DNA of 56,412 bases from an uncultured Clostridia bacterium (GCA_934234035.1 CAKQHH010000010.1:1-56412), one strand, 5' to 3'. Counted from the first letter of the stretch, positions 1 to 8,710 are shown. The notes: a model not told the origin generated them from the sequence alone. Program-made: numbers and translations.

Positions 1-1
1 C

Positions 2-207
2 AAGGCTTTGCCGGGAGTGAGGCGCCAACTCGGGTGGCCAGCCGGCGGGCTCCGGGGCAAAATGTTGGCGACTCGGAACGGTGGCATAAGGCTTTGCCGG
101 GAGTGAGGCGCCAACTCGGGCGGCCCGACGTCCGACTCCGACGCGAAAGGTTGGCGCCCCGGAACGGTGGATTAAGGCTTTGCCGGGGATGAGGCGCCAA
201 CTCGGGC
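2..207. repeat. Palindromic tandem repeat array A (86-bp period, truncated at window edge)
   Basis: Three copies start at 2, 88 and 174, an exact 86-bp period. Each full unit holds a 52-nt palindrome-ended element (64-115 and 150-201) whose arms are GTTGGCGCC and GGCGCCAAC, with an inner CCCCGG/CCGGGG stem in the second copy. The linkers between elements are 34 nt and diverge more than the elements do. At the window start only the right half of an element is visible (right arm 21-29), so the array probably continues to the left. Read on the minus strand, the 52-nt element aligns without gaps to the elements of the array at 40352-40691, sharing the core GCAAAGCC. There is no coding signal. Function is unknown; a structured RNA or a protein-binding inverted-repeat array are both possible. 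Confidence 0.85.
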
Positions 208-287
208 ACCGGCTACTCGGGCGCCGGCCGACCGGCGCCTTTTGACGCACGGGAATGAAAAAACGGCAGAGCCGGAGGCGCTTCTCG

Positions 288-890
288 TTACGCCTCGTGC
301 TCTGCCGCGATTTTCAGATGTTCGGTTGCCATGCCGTCTTGGATGTGGATCTCGTATCCGCTTCCCGGGCTCGGTGTCCAGTCGAAGATGTTTTTCTTCT
401 CGCCGGTGAACAGGATTTCCATGATTGCGGAAATCACCGCTCCGTGAAGGACCGCGATGACCCGCGGATTATCCTCTTGGAGAAGGGTTTCCAGGCCCCG
501 GTTGACCCGGCGGAAAAAGCCTTCGTAGGAGTCCCCGCCCGGAAAATCAAATTCCGGCATCTCCCCCTTGAGCCATCGGCTCCCCAGAGGAGTGGCCAGC
601 ACTTCGTCGAAGGTCTTCATTTCGAAGATTCCGATTTCAATCTCCCGAAGGTCCGGAATCCGGCCGTGAGGCCTTTCCCCATAGATGGCCTCAAAGGTCT
701 GCTCCGTGCGGAGCATCCCGGAGGTGTACAGCGCAGCGGCCTCGCCCTCCGGATACAACCCGCGCCGCCGCTTCGCCTCCACCTCCTGCCGGCCGGATTG
801 GGTAATGGGGAGGTCCGTGCTTCCGTAGAACAGCTTCCGTTCCGTCCCCTCCGTGTTTCCGTGCCAGATTAGATACAGTTTTCTTTTCAT
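288..890 (-). CDS. Histidine phosphatase (phosphoglycerate mutase-like) family protein, atypical WHG motif
   Basis: A 200-residue protein of the histidine phosphatase superfamily, which removes phosphate through a phosphohistidine intermediate; its substrate cannot be told. The N-terminal motif reads LIWHGNTEG, so the nucleophile His is present but the Arg of the usual RHG is Trp. Other family landmarks remain: SGMLRTEQT near residue 58, LREIEIGIFE near residue 81, and the second catalytic His in VLHGAVISA near residue 150. It starts 2 nt after the stop of the LTA-synthase-like gene, so the two are almost certainly cotranscribed and it may act in envelope phosphate metabolism, which is inference. 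Loss of the phosphate-pocket Arg could lower activity or change the substrate. Confidence 0.85.
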   Translation of the reverse strand: MKRKLYLIWHGNTEGTERKLFYGSTDLPITQSGRQEVEAKRRRGLYPEGEAAALYTSGMLRTEQTFEAIYGERPHGRIPDLREIEIGIFEMKTFDEVLATPLGSRWLKGEMPEFDFPGGDSYEGFFRRVNRGLETLLQEDNPRVIAVLHGAVISAIMEILFTGEKKNIFDWTPSPGSGYEIHIQDGMATEHLKIAAEHEA

Positions 891-892
891 GT

Positions 893-3457
893 CTATTTAC
901 CGCTTTTTTTCAGGTTAAAGAAGCTGTCCACCGTGTGGCCGGTATCCGCCAGCAGGTTGTACTGCAGCTTCCGATACTCGTTGATTTTCTTGGAATACTT
1001 GGATTCCTCCGTCAGGCGGTGCAGCTTGTTGTCGTCGCCCATGTAGAATTCTCCGGCAACGAACTTCACCGTCTTATGCATATCCACCAGATACTTCTGG
1101 TAGCCCGTCATCTGAACCCCCATTTTGTCCAGGGTGTAGGCGCCCAGCATGTTGGCGCTGATGTCCACATTGTCCTCCGAGCCAATATCGTAGTTCGCCC
1201 AGATGATGAACGGGGTGACGTACCGGTTGGCCTGCTGTTCCTTGGAGATGTTGTCCACGGACTTTCCGTTGTACAGGGCATCCCAGAAGGAATCCTCCAG
1301 GGCCGGCTGGTGGTCGCCGAACATGACGATGACCGTCGGTTCGTCCACGTTCTCGAAGTACTCCGTCAGATCCTTAAAGGCATCGTCGGATTTCTTCATC
1401 AGGTTCAGGAACAGCTCCGCCTGATCGTCCTTCAGCTTGGAATCGGTGATTTTAACCGGACGATCGATGTCTCCCTGCTTCGCCGCATCGAACCCGCCGT
1501 GGTTCTGCATGGTGACGTTGAAGAGGTAGAACGGATTGCTCTGATTCTTTGCCCGATATCCCTCGTAGTATTCTTTCAGCAGCTTAAAGTCCCCTTCGTC
1601 GGACATGTATTTCGCCCGGATGAAGTCCAGCTTGCTTTCCGGAATGTCCTCCATGGAGATGAAGTCGTCAAATCCCAGCAGTGGATAGACCACTTCCCGG
1701 TTCCAGCCTCTTCCGTAATACGGATGCACCGCCTTGTTGTATCCGTAGTTCTGCTGCTTCAGCGTGGTGGTAAAGTTGGCCAGTTCCGTGTGCACCAGGG
1801 AATTGTAAGCCACGCTTCGCGGCGGCAGGAAGGCCATGGAAGTTCCCGTCAGGAACTCGAATTCCGAGTTGGCCGTATTGGCGCCGAAGATGGACATGTG
1901 GCAATGTCCCTTGATGGTGTTTTTCTTCAGGCTGTGGATATACGGCATGTAATCCGAAGAAGTTTTGATCTTGCCGTCCACGTTCAGATCTGCCAAGGAT
2001 TCATTCATCACCACCAGCACGTTCGGAGACTTCTTACCGATTATGTTCTTTTTCTCCGAATCCGACGGATACTTGGCCGCAACCTTCTCCACCGCACTCA
2101 CGGAATATTCTTCCGGTTTCTCGATGGTGTTGTAGGTCCAGGTGATGATAAAGGACAGGGCGGTGCCTCTCCGCTTATAATATCCCTGCGGATGCCAGGT
2201 CTTGACCTGGATATCGTGGTTCTTCAGGAAGTCGGTGTTGAACAGGGTGTGATAGAACCCGCCCAATGTCACGGCGCAGGCCAGCAGGCCCACCAGACGC
2301 TTCTTCCAAGGAAAACCCTTCTCCATGCGCAGGCTCAGCGCTGCGGTCACGAAGACGATGGTGAATATCAGGGAATAGATAATCCGCAGATCCAGTTCAA
2401 AGGAATAGTTCCCCGCCACCTCCGTCGCTGTGCCCAGGGAATAGATGTCCTGGAACATGATCGGGGTTCCCCGGAACTTGAACACGTAGTAGTTTCCAAG
2501 CGCGCAGACCGATGCCACCAGCACGGTCAGAGACGCTGCCACGGTGGTCCGGTTGGTAATCACGTAGAAAATCCACGCCACCAGGATGTAAATCAGCAGG
2601 TTCAGCAGAACTACCAGCGGCACGCGGGTCGCCTGATGGATGATGGCACCCAGTCCCATGTCGTAGTACCGCATCATGATGATGTGGCAGAAGAACGGCG
2701 TCGCCGCCATGAACAGCCATCCGAAGATTCGGTTCAGGCCGGCCTGCGGGAAGAATTTCTTCCGCTTCCACCGCGCATCAATCCAGTCCATCGGCAGCCA
2801 TGTGAAAATCAAAGCCATCAGGAGCATAATGACCATAAATGCCACGCTCACCACCGGCAGGAACTGATAGACCCACCGGACGCGGAGGTCCTGACCGGAT
2901 GTATTTTTGCCGTAAACGGTGCTGCCCTTCAGGTAGTCCTTCTGTTCATCGGCCATCTTGCCCATGTAGACGCCCAGGTTGTCCGATTTCGGGCTGCCCT
3001 CGGTGCGCACCGCCAGCACGTATTCCTGTCCTTTTTTCAGATCCGTGTTGAATTCGAATTCCGTAAAATCATCGTACTTGGTCAGGTGAATTTCGTTGCA
3101 CGGCACCTCTACGGCAGACAGCACCTTGCCGTCCTTGTCCCGAATTTCCGCCTTCACCTTTCCCTTCAGAACGGTTTTGTCCAATGTGTACAGCCGCACC
3201 CCGGCCTTCCACAGATGGGCTTTCTGGGCCACGAAGGTCTGCGTGACCTCCCGGTCGCCGGCAATCTCCACCGGCTCGTAGGAATGGGTCTCCAGCCGTT
3301 CCAGCACGTAGTTGCGGTTAAAGGTGCCGGCATTCATGAGCACCATTCCCATTCCGCAGATGATAATCAGTGTCAAAATAATCTTCCGGACGAGAAGGAC
3401 CTTTCCCTTCCCTTCAAATCCGGAAATTTCAAAAAATCTCTGTAACTTTGCTTTCAT
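893..3457 (-). CDS. LTA synthase-like membrane sulfatase-fold phosphoglycerol transferase
   Basis: An 854-residue membrane protein of the lipoteichoic acid synthase/phosphoglycerol transferase family. A first hydrophobic segment near residues 25-45 is followed by an extracytoplasmic stretch of roughly 150 residues, a group of further membrane helices, and a C-terminal sulfatase-fold domain. Metal and catalytic motifs are visible: VLVVMNESLADL, TANSEFEFLTG (likely Thr nucleophile) and VIVMFGDHQPAL. It probably transfers glycerol phosphate, or a related phospho-group, from a lipid onto an envelope polymer at the outer membrane face. The start at 3457 is preferred over 3517 because a GGGGAG site lies just upstream and a good promoter (3489-3517) covers the longer start. 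It is cotranscribed with the phosphatase downstream. Longer than the classical LtaS of about 650 residues because of the extra N-terminal extracellular domain. Confidence 0.85.
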   Translation of the reverse strand: MKAKLQRFFEISGFEGKGKVLLVRKIILTLIIICGMGMVLMNAGTFNRNYVLERLETHSYEPVEIAGDREVTQTFVAQKAHLWKAGVRLYTLDKTVLKGKVKAEIRDKDGKVLSAVEVPCNEIHLTKYDDFTEFEFNTDLKKGQEYVLAVRTEGSPKSDNLGVYMGKMADEQKDYLKGSTVYGKNTSGQDLRVRWVYQFLPVVSVAFMVIMLLMALIFTWLPMDWIDARWKRKKFFPQAGLNRIFGWLFMAATPFFCHIIMMRYYDMGLGAIIHQATRVPLVVLLNLLIYILVAWIFYVITNRTTVAASLTVLVASVCALGNYYVFKFRGTPIMFQDIYSLGTATEVAGNYSFELDLRIIYSLIFTIVFVTAALSLRMEKGFPWKKRLVGLLACAVTLGGFYHTLFNTDFLKNHDIQVKTWHPQGYYKRRGTALSFIITWTYNTIEKPEEYSVSAVEKVAAKYPSDSEKKNIIGKKSPNVLVVMNESLADLNVDGKIKTSSDYMPYIHSLKKNTIKGHCHMSIFGANTANSEFEFLTGTSMAFLPPRSVAYNSLVHTELANFTTTLKQQNYGYNKAVHPYYGRGWNREVVYPLLGFDDFISMEDIPESKLDFIRAKYMSDEGDFKLLKEYYEGYRAKNQSNPFYLFNVTMQNHGGFDAAKQGDIDRPVKITDSKLKDDQAELFLNLMKKSDDAFKDLTEYFENVDEPTVIVMFGDHQPALEDSFWDALYNGKSVDNISKEQQANRYVTPFIIWANYDIGSEDNVDISANMLGAYTLDKMGVQMTGYQKYLVDMHKTVKFVAGEFYMGDDNKLHRLTEESKYSKKINEYRKLQYNLLADTGHTVDSFFNLKKSGK

Positions 3458-3488
3458 TTTTTCTCCCCAAAAAAATATTAACTTAGTA

Positions 3489-3517
3489 ATTTTACACTCA
3501 TACCCTTTCATTTTCAA
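3489..3517 (-). promoter_or_regulatory. Promoter of the LTA synthase-like gene
   Basis: On the minus strand TTGAAA (3512-3517) is separated by 17 nt from TAAAAT (3489-3494), followed by an A/T-rich leader and the GGGGAG ribosome binding site. Confidence 0.65.
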
Positions 3518-3569
3518 GGGTTGTACGGTATAAAACTCTTTTCCCGGTGTGGAATTCCGTATTCTTTTT

Positions 3570-3578
3570 TGCTATAAT
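3570..3578 (+). promoter_or_regulatory. Extended -10 promoter upstream of the acetyltransferase gene
   Basis: TGCTATAAT is an extended -10 element. No good -35 is visible. The transcript would carry a GC-rich hairpin (about 3602-3628) before the AAGGAG site at 3647. Confidence 0.5.
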
Positions 3579-3664
3579 TCGTATACGGTAAAAAGAAAGA
3601 ACGCACCCCCGGAGACGTCCGGTGCGGCGCAAACTGTTTTTATGGAGAAGGAGATTACGAGGCA

Positions 3665-4255
3665 ATGGTTGAAACTGAGCACCTAATTGTACGAAACGCA
3701 TCTTTTGCAGACCTGGATACTTTCGCCGAATGGGAATCCCGGGACGATGTTATTGAGCATTTCTGCCTGGACCACAAGCGAAATCTGGATACCCTGACGG
3801 ACGATTTCCACGACGTGACGCACGACTCTTCTCGGAAATGGCTCACTATCATGCTGAAGGAAAATCGCAAACCCATCGGTCGAATCGGCATCAACGATAT
3901 CGATCCGATTAACAACTCCATGAATTTGAAGATCATCTACATCGGAGACGCTTGCTACCGGGGCAAGGGCTACGGCAGCGAATCCACCCGTGCGGTGCTG
4001 GAGTACGCTTTTTCCGAGATGAATCTGCACCGGGTGGCCATCGATCACTTCCTGGACGACATGGTGAGCGAGCACCTTTACGACAGCATCGGTTTCCGGA
4101 AGGAGGGCATTATGAAGAATGCGGGTCGCCAGGGAAATGACTACTTCGACCTGCAGATGCGGGCGATTCTCAAAGAGGAGTGGGAAGAGCAAAAGGAAAT
4201 TCTGAAGGCCAAGGAACCGGAGAAGGTGCCGCAGGTAATCGCAGACTATCTGTAA
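3665..4255 (+). CDS. GNAT family N-acetyltransferase (RimJ/RimL-like)
   Basis: A 196-residue acetyltransferase of the GNAT superfamily, using acetyl-CoA to modify an amine; the substrate is unknown. The acetyl-CoA loop RGKGYGSE lies near residue 100, preceded by the β-strand IGRIGINDID and followed by HRVAIDHFLDDMVSEHLYDSIGFRKEG, written here in parts: HRVAIDHF and YDSIGFRKEG, the typical C-terminal GNAT signature. That makes it most like RimJ/RimL and ribosomal or small-molecule acetylases. A charged C-terminal tail (KEEWEEQKE) extends past the fold. An AAGGAG site lies about 12 nt upstream, a rather long spacing. It stands alone, with its own extended -10 promoter and a strong terminator. 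Confidence 0.8.
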   Translation: MVETEHLIVRNASFADLDTFAEWESRDDVIEHFCLDHKRNLDTLTDDFHDVTHDSSRKWLTIMLKENRKPIGRIGINDIDPINNSMNLKIIYIGDACYRGKGYGSESTRAVLEYAFSEMNLHRVAIDHFLDDMVSEHLYDSIGFRKEGIMKNAGRQGNDYFDLQMRAILKEEWEEQKEILKAKEPEKVPQVIADYL

Positions 4256-4283
4256 GGTAAAAATAAAATATCGCAAAGCATCG

Positions 4284-4316
4284 GATTGCATCCCGGCCGG
4301 GGTGCAATCTTTTTTT
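4284..4316 (+). terminator. Rho-independent terminator after the acetyltransferase
   Basis: GATTGCATCCC pairs with GGGGTGCAATC around GGCC, followed by seven T. Confidence 0.9.
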
Positions 4317-4325
4317 ATATTTTCC

Positions 4326-4354
4326 TTGACATTACAATCGCCATCTTGTATTAT
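4326..4354 (+). promoter_or_regulatory. Promoter of the DUF3793-flavodoxin unit
   Basis: A consensus TTGACA (4326-4331), exactly 17 nt, then TATTAT (4349-4354). The 5' leader that follows contains an inverted repeat GGTTAGA (4363-4369)/TCTAACC (4394-4400) enclosing AGAGTT/AACTCT, which could be an operator or RNA hairpin. Confidence 0.8.
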
Positions 4355-4457
4355 TTCATTGTGGTTAGAGTTCTTTAACTCTTGTAATAGTCTTCTAACC
4401 ATCAATCCCATTTACGGATGTTCATACTACACATTAACTTGCTGCAAGGAGGTTTTC

Positions 4458-5009
4458 ATGCTGGAACGCTGCTTGATTGAATTCTGTTCCTCTACACTGG
4501 CATCCATTAAGGCGGCCAGCCTCTTCAGCATCACCTTTCTCAGCAAAGAGGATGCGAAAGCCCAGATTCGTTTCTGGAATATTCAACTGAAAATCAAGGG
4601 CGTCCGGCTGTTCCTCCTGCGCTTTCAGGGAAATCGTGCGTTGATATACGTATACCGAGAAAAACAGCTGGCGTCCCGGTTAAACAATCCGGAAGTGGCG
4701 GAGTTCCTTCATTCCTACGGATATGACGATATTCACCTTTCCGCCGCGCTGGCCCGACTTCGGGACCGCATTTCAGAGAGTCGCGATTTTCCCCACGAAA
4801 TCGGGGTTTTCCTCGATTACCCTCTCGGAGATGTTCGGGGGTTCATCGCCAACAGCGGTCGTAACTTCAAATGTGTCGGCTGCTGGAAGGTGTACTGCGA
4901 TGAATGCGCCTGCCGCAAGAAGTTTGCCCAGTTTCGAAAATGCCGAGACGTGTATCTCCGTCTCTGGGAGCAAGGTCGAAGTGTTTTGCAGCTCACGGTA
5001 GCTGCTTAA
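4458..5009 (+). CDS. DUF3793 family protein
   Basis: A 183-residue protein of the DUF3793 family. The diagnostic block is FPHEIGVFLDYPLGDVRGFI (about residues 115-134), followed by FKCVGCWKVY and a Cys-rich tail (CDECACRKK). Members of this family are commonly found beside flavodoxins and iron/heme uptake genes in Clostridia; no biochemical function is established as far as I know. It lies 42 nt upstream of a flavodoxin on the same strand, which matches that pattern. The ATG at 4458 has a perfect AAGGAGG site 5 nt upstream; longer forms have no ribosome binding site. The conserved cysteines could bind metal or heme, which is inference. Confidence 0.85.
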   Translation: MLERCLIEFCSSTLASIKAASLFSITFLSKEDAKAQIRFWNIQLKIKGVRLFLLRFQGNRALIYVYREKQLASRLNNPEVAEFLHSYGYDDIHLSAALARLRDRISESRDFPHEIGVFLDYPLGDVRGFIANSGRNFKCVGCWKVYCDECACRKKFAQFRKCRDVYLRLWEQGRSVLQLTVAA

Positions 5010-5051
5010 CATATATTTAATTTATTTTTACGAAGAAAAGAGGTAGAAAAA

Positions 5052-5474
5052 ATGAGCAAAATCGCAGTAGTATACTGGAGCGGAACCGGTAATACAGAAA
5101 TCATGGCACAGGAAGTCGCTGCCGGCGCAAAGGCTGCCGGTGCGGAAGCGGACGTGCTGACTCCGTCGGATTTCGATTCTTCCAAAATCAGTTCCTATGA
5201 TGCCATCGCCTTCGGCTGCCCGGCAATGGGTGCGGAAGTGCTGGAAGAGGCGGAATTCGAGCCGATGTGGAACGAGTGCGAAGGCAGCCTCAGCGGCGTG
5301 AAGATTGCACTGTTCGGTTCCTACGGATGGGGCGACGGCGAATGGATGCGCACCTGGGAAGAGAGCGCAGGGAATGCCGGTGCAATTCTGGCCTGCGACA
5401 GCGTGATGGCCAACGAGGAACCGGACGACGAAGCGAAGACCGCTTGCCGGAACCTGGGACAGACGCTGGCATAG
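5052..5474 (+). CDS. Flavodoxin
   Basis: A 140-residue short-chain flavodoxin, a soluble FMN-binding one-electron carrier. The phosphate loop SGTGNTEIMA sits at residues 10-19, the 60s loop at GCPAMGAEVLEE, and the 90s loop at GSYGWGDGEWM with Trp and Tyr to stack on the flavin. Length and motifs are ordinary for clostridial flavodoxins, which replace ferredoxin under iron limitation. It has a good AGAGG site and probably shares the promoter at 4326 with DUF3793, so both may respond to iron. A bidirectional terminator follows. Confidence 0.95.
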   Translation: MSKIAVVYWSGTGNTEIMAQEVAAGAKAAGAEADVLTPSDFDSSKISSYDAIAFGCPAMGAEVLEEAEFEPMWNECEGSLSGVKIALFGSYGWGDGEWMRTWEESAGNAGAILACDSVMANEEPDDEAKTACRNLGQTLA

Positions 5475-5556
5475 AACTGTATTAGCGAACGCAATTCACA
5501 TTGCACACACTACACACACTACACATAACAATTGATAACTCCCTTTACATTACACG

Positions 5557-5591
5557 GAAAGCGGGGGCTGCCGACGGCAGCCTCCCGCTTT
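5557..5591. terminator. Bidirectional terminator between flavodoxin and the CotH-type gene
   Basis: GAAAGCGGGGGCTGCC and GGCAGCCTCCCGCTTTC form a long stem around GAC; it lies between convergent genes. Confidence 0.8.
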
Positions 5592-5631
5592 CTTCTTTAG
5601 GATAACAAATACGCGGTTCCGATGAATCGCT

Positions 5632-8600
5632 CTACCGTTTGGTCTTCAGCACCTTTGCTTTGGACCAGGATGAATAGATTTTCTTTCCCTTTACGGTTTT
5701 GTACGTCCGAACCCGTACGTAGTATTTCTTCTTCGCTTTTTTCACCTTGAAGGTCTTTTTAACCGCACTCTTCTTACCGATTTTTAAAACTTTGCCGGAT
5801 TTGAAGTTCTTGCGGACGGAGTACGCAATCTGGTATCCGCTCACTTGATTCTTCTTCGTCTTCCAACGAACGTAAATCTTCTTTCCCCGTAACGGTTTTG
5901 CTTTTGTTACCGATGGGGTTTTCGGAACAATCCGGTATGTCACCGTTCTTTTTTCGCTAAAATTACCCTTTCCGGTAATTTCAACGGTTCCGGTGCCCAC
6001 ATTCTTTGCGGTTGCCTTCGATACGGTATAATCTGTTCCTTCCTTCAACGGAATTCCTTTATAGGAAAGTTTTAAGGACGGCTTCCGGATTTTTCCGGAA
6101 TATGTCAGATGAGAAGATTTCATCTTTACGCTCACGTATTTCATCTTTCTCGGGATAATCCGGTAACTAAGTTCCGCTTTTCCGTTAAATCCGGCATCCT
6201 TAATTCCAGTCACCGTATAGGTTGCGTATCCAACATTTACGTTATTCTTAAACGTAATGTTGTAATCTTTTCCGGCCGTCAGGATATTTCCGTTGTACTT
6301 TACCGTAATCTTCGGAGCTACCGGAAATCCGGTATAGCGAGTGTTGTACCGAGAGCTCTGAGAATACTCACAATCTGCCATATCAACATATGTGTTGTCA
6401 TCCGCCTTCTTGGCATGGCAGCGACTGCATTCATATTCATCACCGGCTTTCTTCCAGTCATGATATACATCTCCATCGGTGCAGCTGCGATATACGGCGC
6501 GCAAGGTTATATCCGAAGATACCGTAATCCGGCTTCCCGGCGTAACCATTTTTCCATCGAAGTCCCAGCCGTCAAAGAGCATATTTTTATCCCTTTCGGT
6601 TGGCGCAGGCACGCGGAGAGTTTTGCCGGATATGATTTTCCGTACGGTTGATTTTCCGCGGTCCGCCAGTTCCACATTGCAGTACGAAACCTTTCCGTCG
6701 GTCAAGGAGAGGGTGCAGTACTGCTGCTCGTTGTACTCATCTTCCGAGTTCTGGAGCCATACCGTCACCACGTTCTTGTCGCCAACACACTCGGTAAAGA
6801 GTCCCGAATCCAGCAGAACATCAACGTTGTTCTTGCCTTCGATGTTCATTCGACCCACATAATGGCCGTTCACGTAATAGCTCAAATACTTGTAGGAGCC
6901 GTTTCCGATAGCCACATTCAGACAATATTCTCCGGACTTCTTGTTTACCGCTTCGTAACTCTGTGCACTGAGATGCGTGACGTCGTCTCCCTCAAATTTG
7001 AGGTCAAGCTTGTCGCTCAGATTTACATGCATGGACTCCATGGTGGATGCATCCGATGCAAACTGTTTGTCCATCCAGTTGAACCGCTTGTTCAGCCAAC
7101 TCTTGAGCGCTTTGTTGTCCTCTTCAAATCCTCTGGAATAGTGCCAACGCTGCTGATTTTTAATCCCGGATTCCTCAATGTAGTCGTGCCACCGATCCAA
7201 GGTGCCATTTTCTTTCACCGCTTCTTTCAGCGTATCCTCTTTGTCCAGATACAGTTCCCTTGCCTTTACGGCGAAATACGGATCCTTCATGATTTCGGAG
7301 AACCACCATCTGCCGTTCGAAGCCCAGGACACTGCCGAGGACGCACCGAACGGTGCCACCGAATCGGAGCCGTAGTCAAAGTCCCATACCGGGCCGAAAT
7401 GAATCGGCGCGTCGATGTCTTTGTACATGTACGTACTTCCGGAACCGATCTCGTTGCGCATCACTTCCGAGGTCAACCAGAAGCGTGTCAGGCTGTCCAC
7501 ATCACATAAGTCCACATAGGATAACCGCTTTCCGGCAATATCCTTCGTGCATTTATCCGAACTGTAAATTGCATCTTCCAAATTCTGTACGTAGTTTCGA
7601 ATCCCGGAAAACGCCTGGTTGTTGCTGTTCAGATATTCCGGATTTTTAAACTGAATCGGCACATCCCGGTCCGTCTTGAACTTGGATATTTCATCAAAAT
7701 ATTTATCCATTTCCATGAGGTATCCGCCGTTAACCGACTTCGGCTTCTTGTAGTAATCCGTCGTGGTGTATTCCTTCCCGTTGAATTTAACGGTATCGGA
7801 AGTCATCCAATCCAGGTCGGATTTCAGCTGATCTTCCAGCTTCTCGGCATCTTCATCGGAAAGGCCGTCCTTTGCCGCAATTCCTTCCGCAATGTCTCCG
7901 GCAGCATTTTCCCAATCGAAGGCATTTACCCGATTTTTGTCCAGTTTCACCGTTTCTGTCAGCTGATAATTTCCCGCATACTTTCCGTTCAGCACCACAT
8001 CGACCCAGACCGAGTCCATGGCAACCGTGCCAAGCTGTTTTCCGTAATAGGACGCCAGCATATTCCGCATGCAGCTTTCATCGATGTAGTTGGCAAGCAA
8101 TGCCCAATGTTTGTTTTTGCCCATACCGAACAGATTGGTCTTTTTGTCCAGCTTTATTTTGTACGGTTTCTTTTCAAAACGCTTCCAAGAGGAATTTCCC
8201 CGGCCGCGAATCTGGGTTTTCCCATCGTACAGTGTGGTGTTTTCGCTATTGTACTTATCGCAGCCCTGAATCTTAAAATCCGCAGTGACGTAGGTATCCT
8301 TCGACGTGATGTCTGCGCCGTCTTCCGTGTTGATGTATACCACCGGCAATTTGCTGCACAGCAGTATGCACTGGGAGACCTTCTTTTGATCTTTCCATGC
8401 TTCCACCCGAATCAGTTTCTCCAAATCATCGGATGTCACACAATACTTGCTTCCTTTGCAGTTAATCTGCTTGTCATCCATGTACCACCGATAGCTGACG
8501 CCTTCTGCATCTCCATCGTAGATTGCCGTCAGATTCTCCCCCGGTGAAGCATAGGCTTCTTTAAAGTGAACACTTCCCGTTTCCTCTGCATACACAGTTG

Positions 8601-8688
8601 GAGTACAGAGGATGCCCGCTGCCCAAAGGGCAGCAAGCATCAGTACCAGTACAGGGATCCATGTTCTTTTTTTCAAATTGCTATACAT
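5632..8688 (-). CDS. Secreted CotH kinase-domain protein with InlB-like, Ig-like and Fn3 C-terminal modules
   Basis: A 1018-residue exported protein. A signal peptide ends near residue 34 (TVYA-EE). A bacterial Ig-like segment is followed by a CotH protein-kinase-like domain (about residues 110-560): RGRGNSSW, KKPYKIKLDKK, the NYIDESCMRNML helix and the metal-binding GPVWDFDYGSD. CotH of Bacillus spores phosphorylates coat proteins; the target here is unknown. After it come an InlB-type repeat (FDGWDFDGK), a C-x2-C pair (CSRCHAKK), two tandem Ig-like modules (TYSGK…GTDYTV type) and a strongly basic Fn3 C-terminus. It follows the 1889-residue gene by 22 nt and shares its C-terminal architecture, so the two are cotranscribed and probably share a location at the cell surface. 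The start is set by AGGTG before ATG 8688. Confidence 0.85.
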   Translation of the reverse strand: MYSNLKKRTWIPVLVLMLAALWAAGILCTPTVYAEETGSVHFKEAYASPGENLTAIYDGDAEGVSYRWYMDDKQINCKGSKYCVTSDDLEKLIRVEAWKDQKKVSQCILLCSKLPVVYINTEDGADITSKDTYVTADFKIQGCDKYNSENTTLYDGKTQIRGRGNSSWKRFEKKPYKIKLDKKTNLFGMGKNKHWALLANYIDESCMRNMLASYYGKQLGTVAMDSVWVDVVLNGKYAGNYQLTETVKLDKNRVNAFDWENAAGDIAEGIAAKDGLSDEDAEKLEDQLKSDLDWMTSDTVKFNGKEYTTTDYYKKPKSVNGGYLMEMDKYFDEISKFKTDRDVPIQFKNPEYLNSNNQAFSGIRNYVQNLEDAIYSSDKCTKDIAGKRLSYVDLCDVDSLTRFWLTSEVMRNEIGSGSTYMYKDIDAPIHFGPVWDFDYGSDSVAPFGASSAVSWASNGRWWFSEIMKDPYFAVKARELYLDKEDTLKEAVKENGTLDRWHDYIEESGIKNQQRWHYSRGFEEDNKALKSWLNKRFNWMDKQFASDASTMESMHVNLSDKLDLKFEGDDVTHLSAQSYEAVNKKSGEYCLNVAIGNGSYKYLSYYVNGHYVGRMNIEGKNNVDVLLDSGLFTECVGDKNVVTVWLQNSEDEYNEQQYCTLSLTDGKVSYCNVELADRGKSTVRKIISGKTLRVPAPTERDKNMLFDGWDFDGKMVTPGSRITVSSDITLRAVYRSCTDGDVYHDWKKAGDEYECSRCHAKKADDNTYVDMADCEYSQSSRYNTRYTGFPVAPKITVKYNGNILTAGKDYNITFKNNVNVGYATYTVTGIKDAGFNGKAELSYRIIPRKMKYVSVKMKSSHLTYSGKIRKPSLKLSYKGIPLKEGTDYTVSKATAKNVGTGTVEITGKGNFSEKRTVTYRIVPKTPSVTKAKPLRGKKIYVRWKTKKNQVSGYQIAYSVRKNFKSGKVLKIGKKSAVKKTFKVKKAKKKYYVRVRTYKTVKGKKIYSSWSKAKVLKTKR

Positions 8689-8710
8689 TTTTCACCTATA
8701 CCTTTACACA

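Noticed and set aside
2..207. Array A as a CRISPR array
   Set aside because: The period is 86 bp with 52-nt palindromic repeats and 34-nt linkers that share their ends; no cas genes are present.
255..872. Long plus-strand frame opposite the phosphatase gene
   Set aside because: It lies antiparallel to a gene with clear family motifs, has no ribosome binding site and is Arg/Pro rich.
935..3445. 836-codon plus-strand frame opposite the LTA synthase-like gene
   Set aside because: Composition (His, Gln, Val, Arg rich) is that of a shadow frame; the minus strand encodes the sulfatase motifs.
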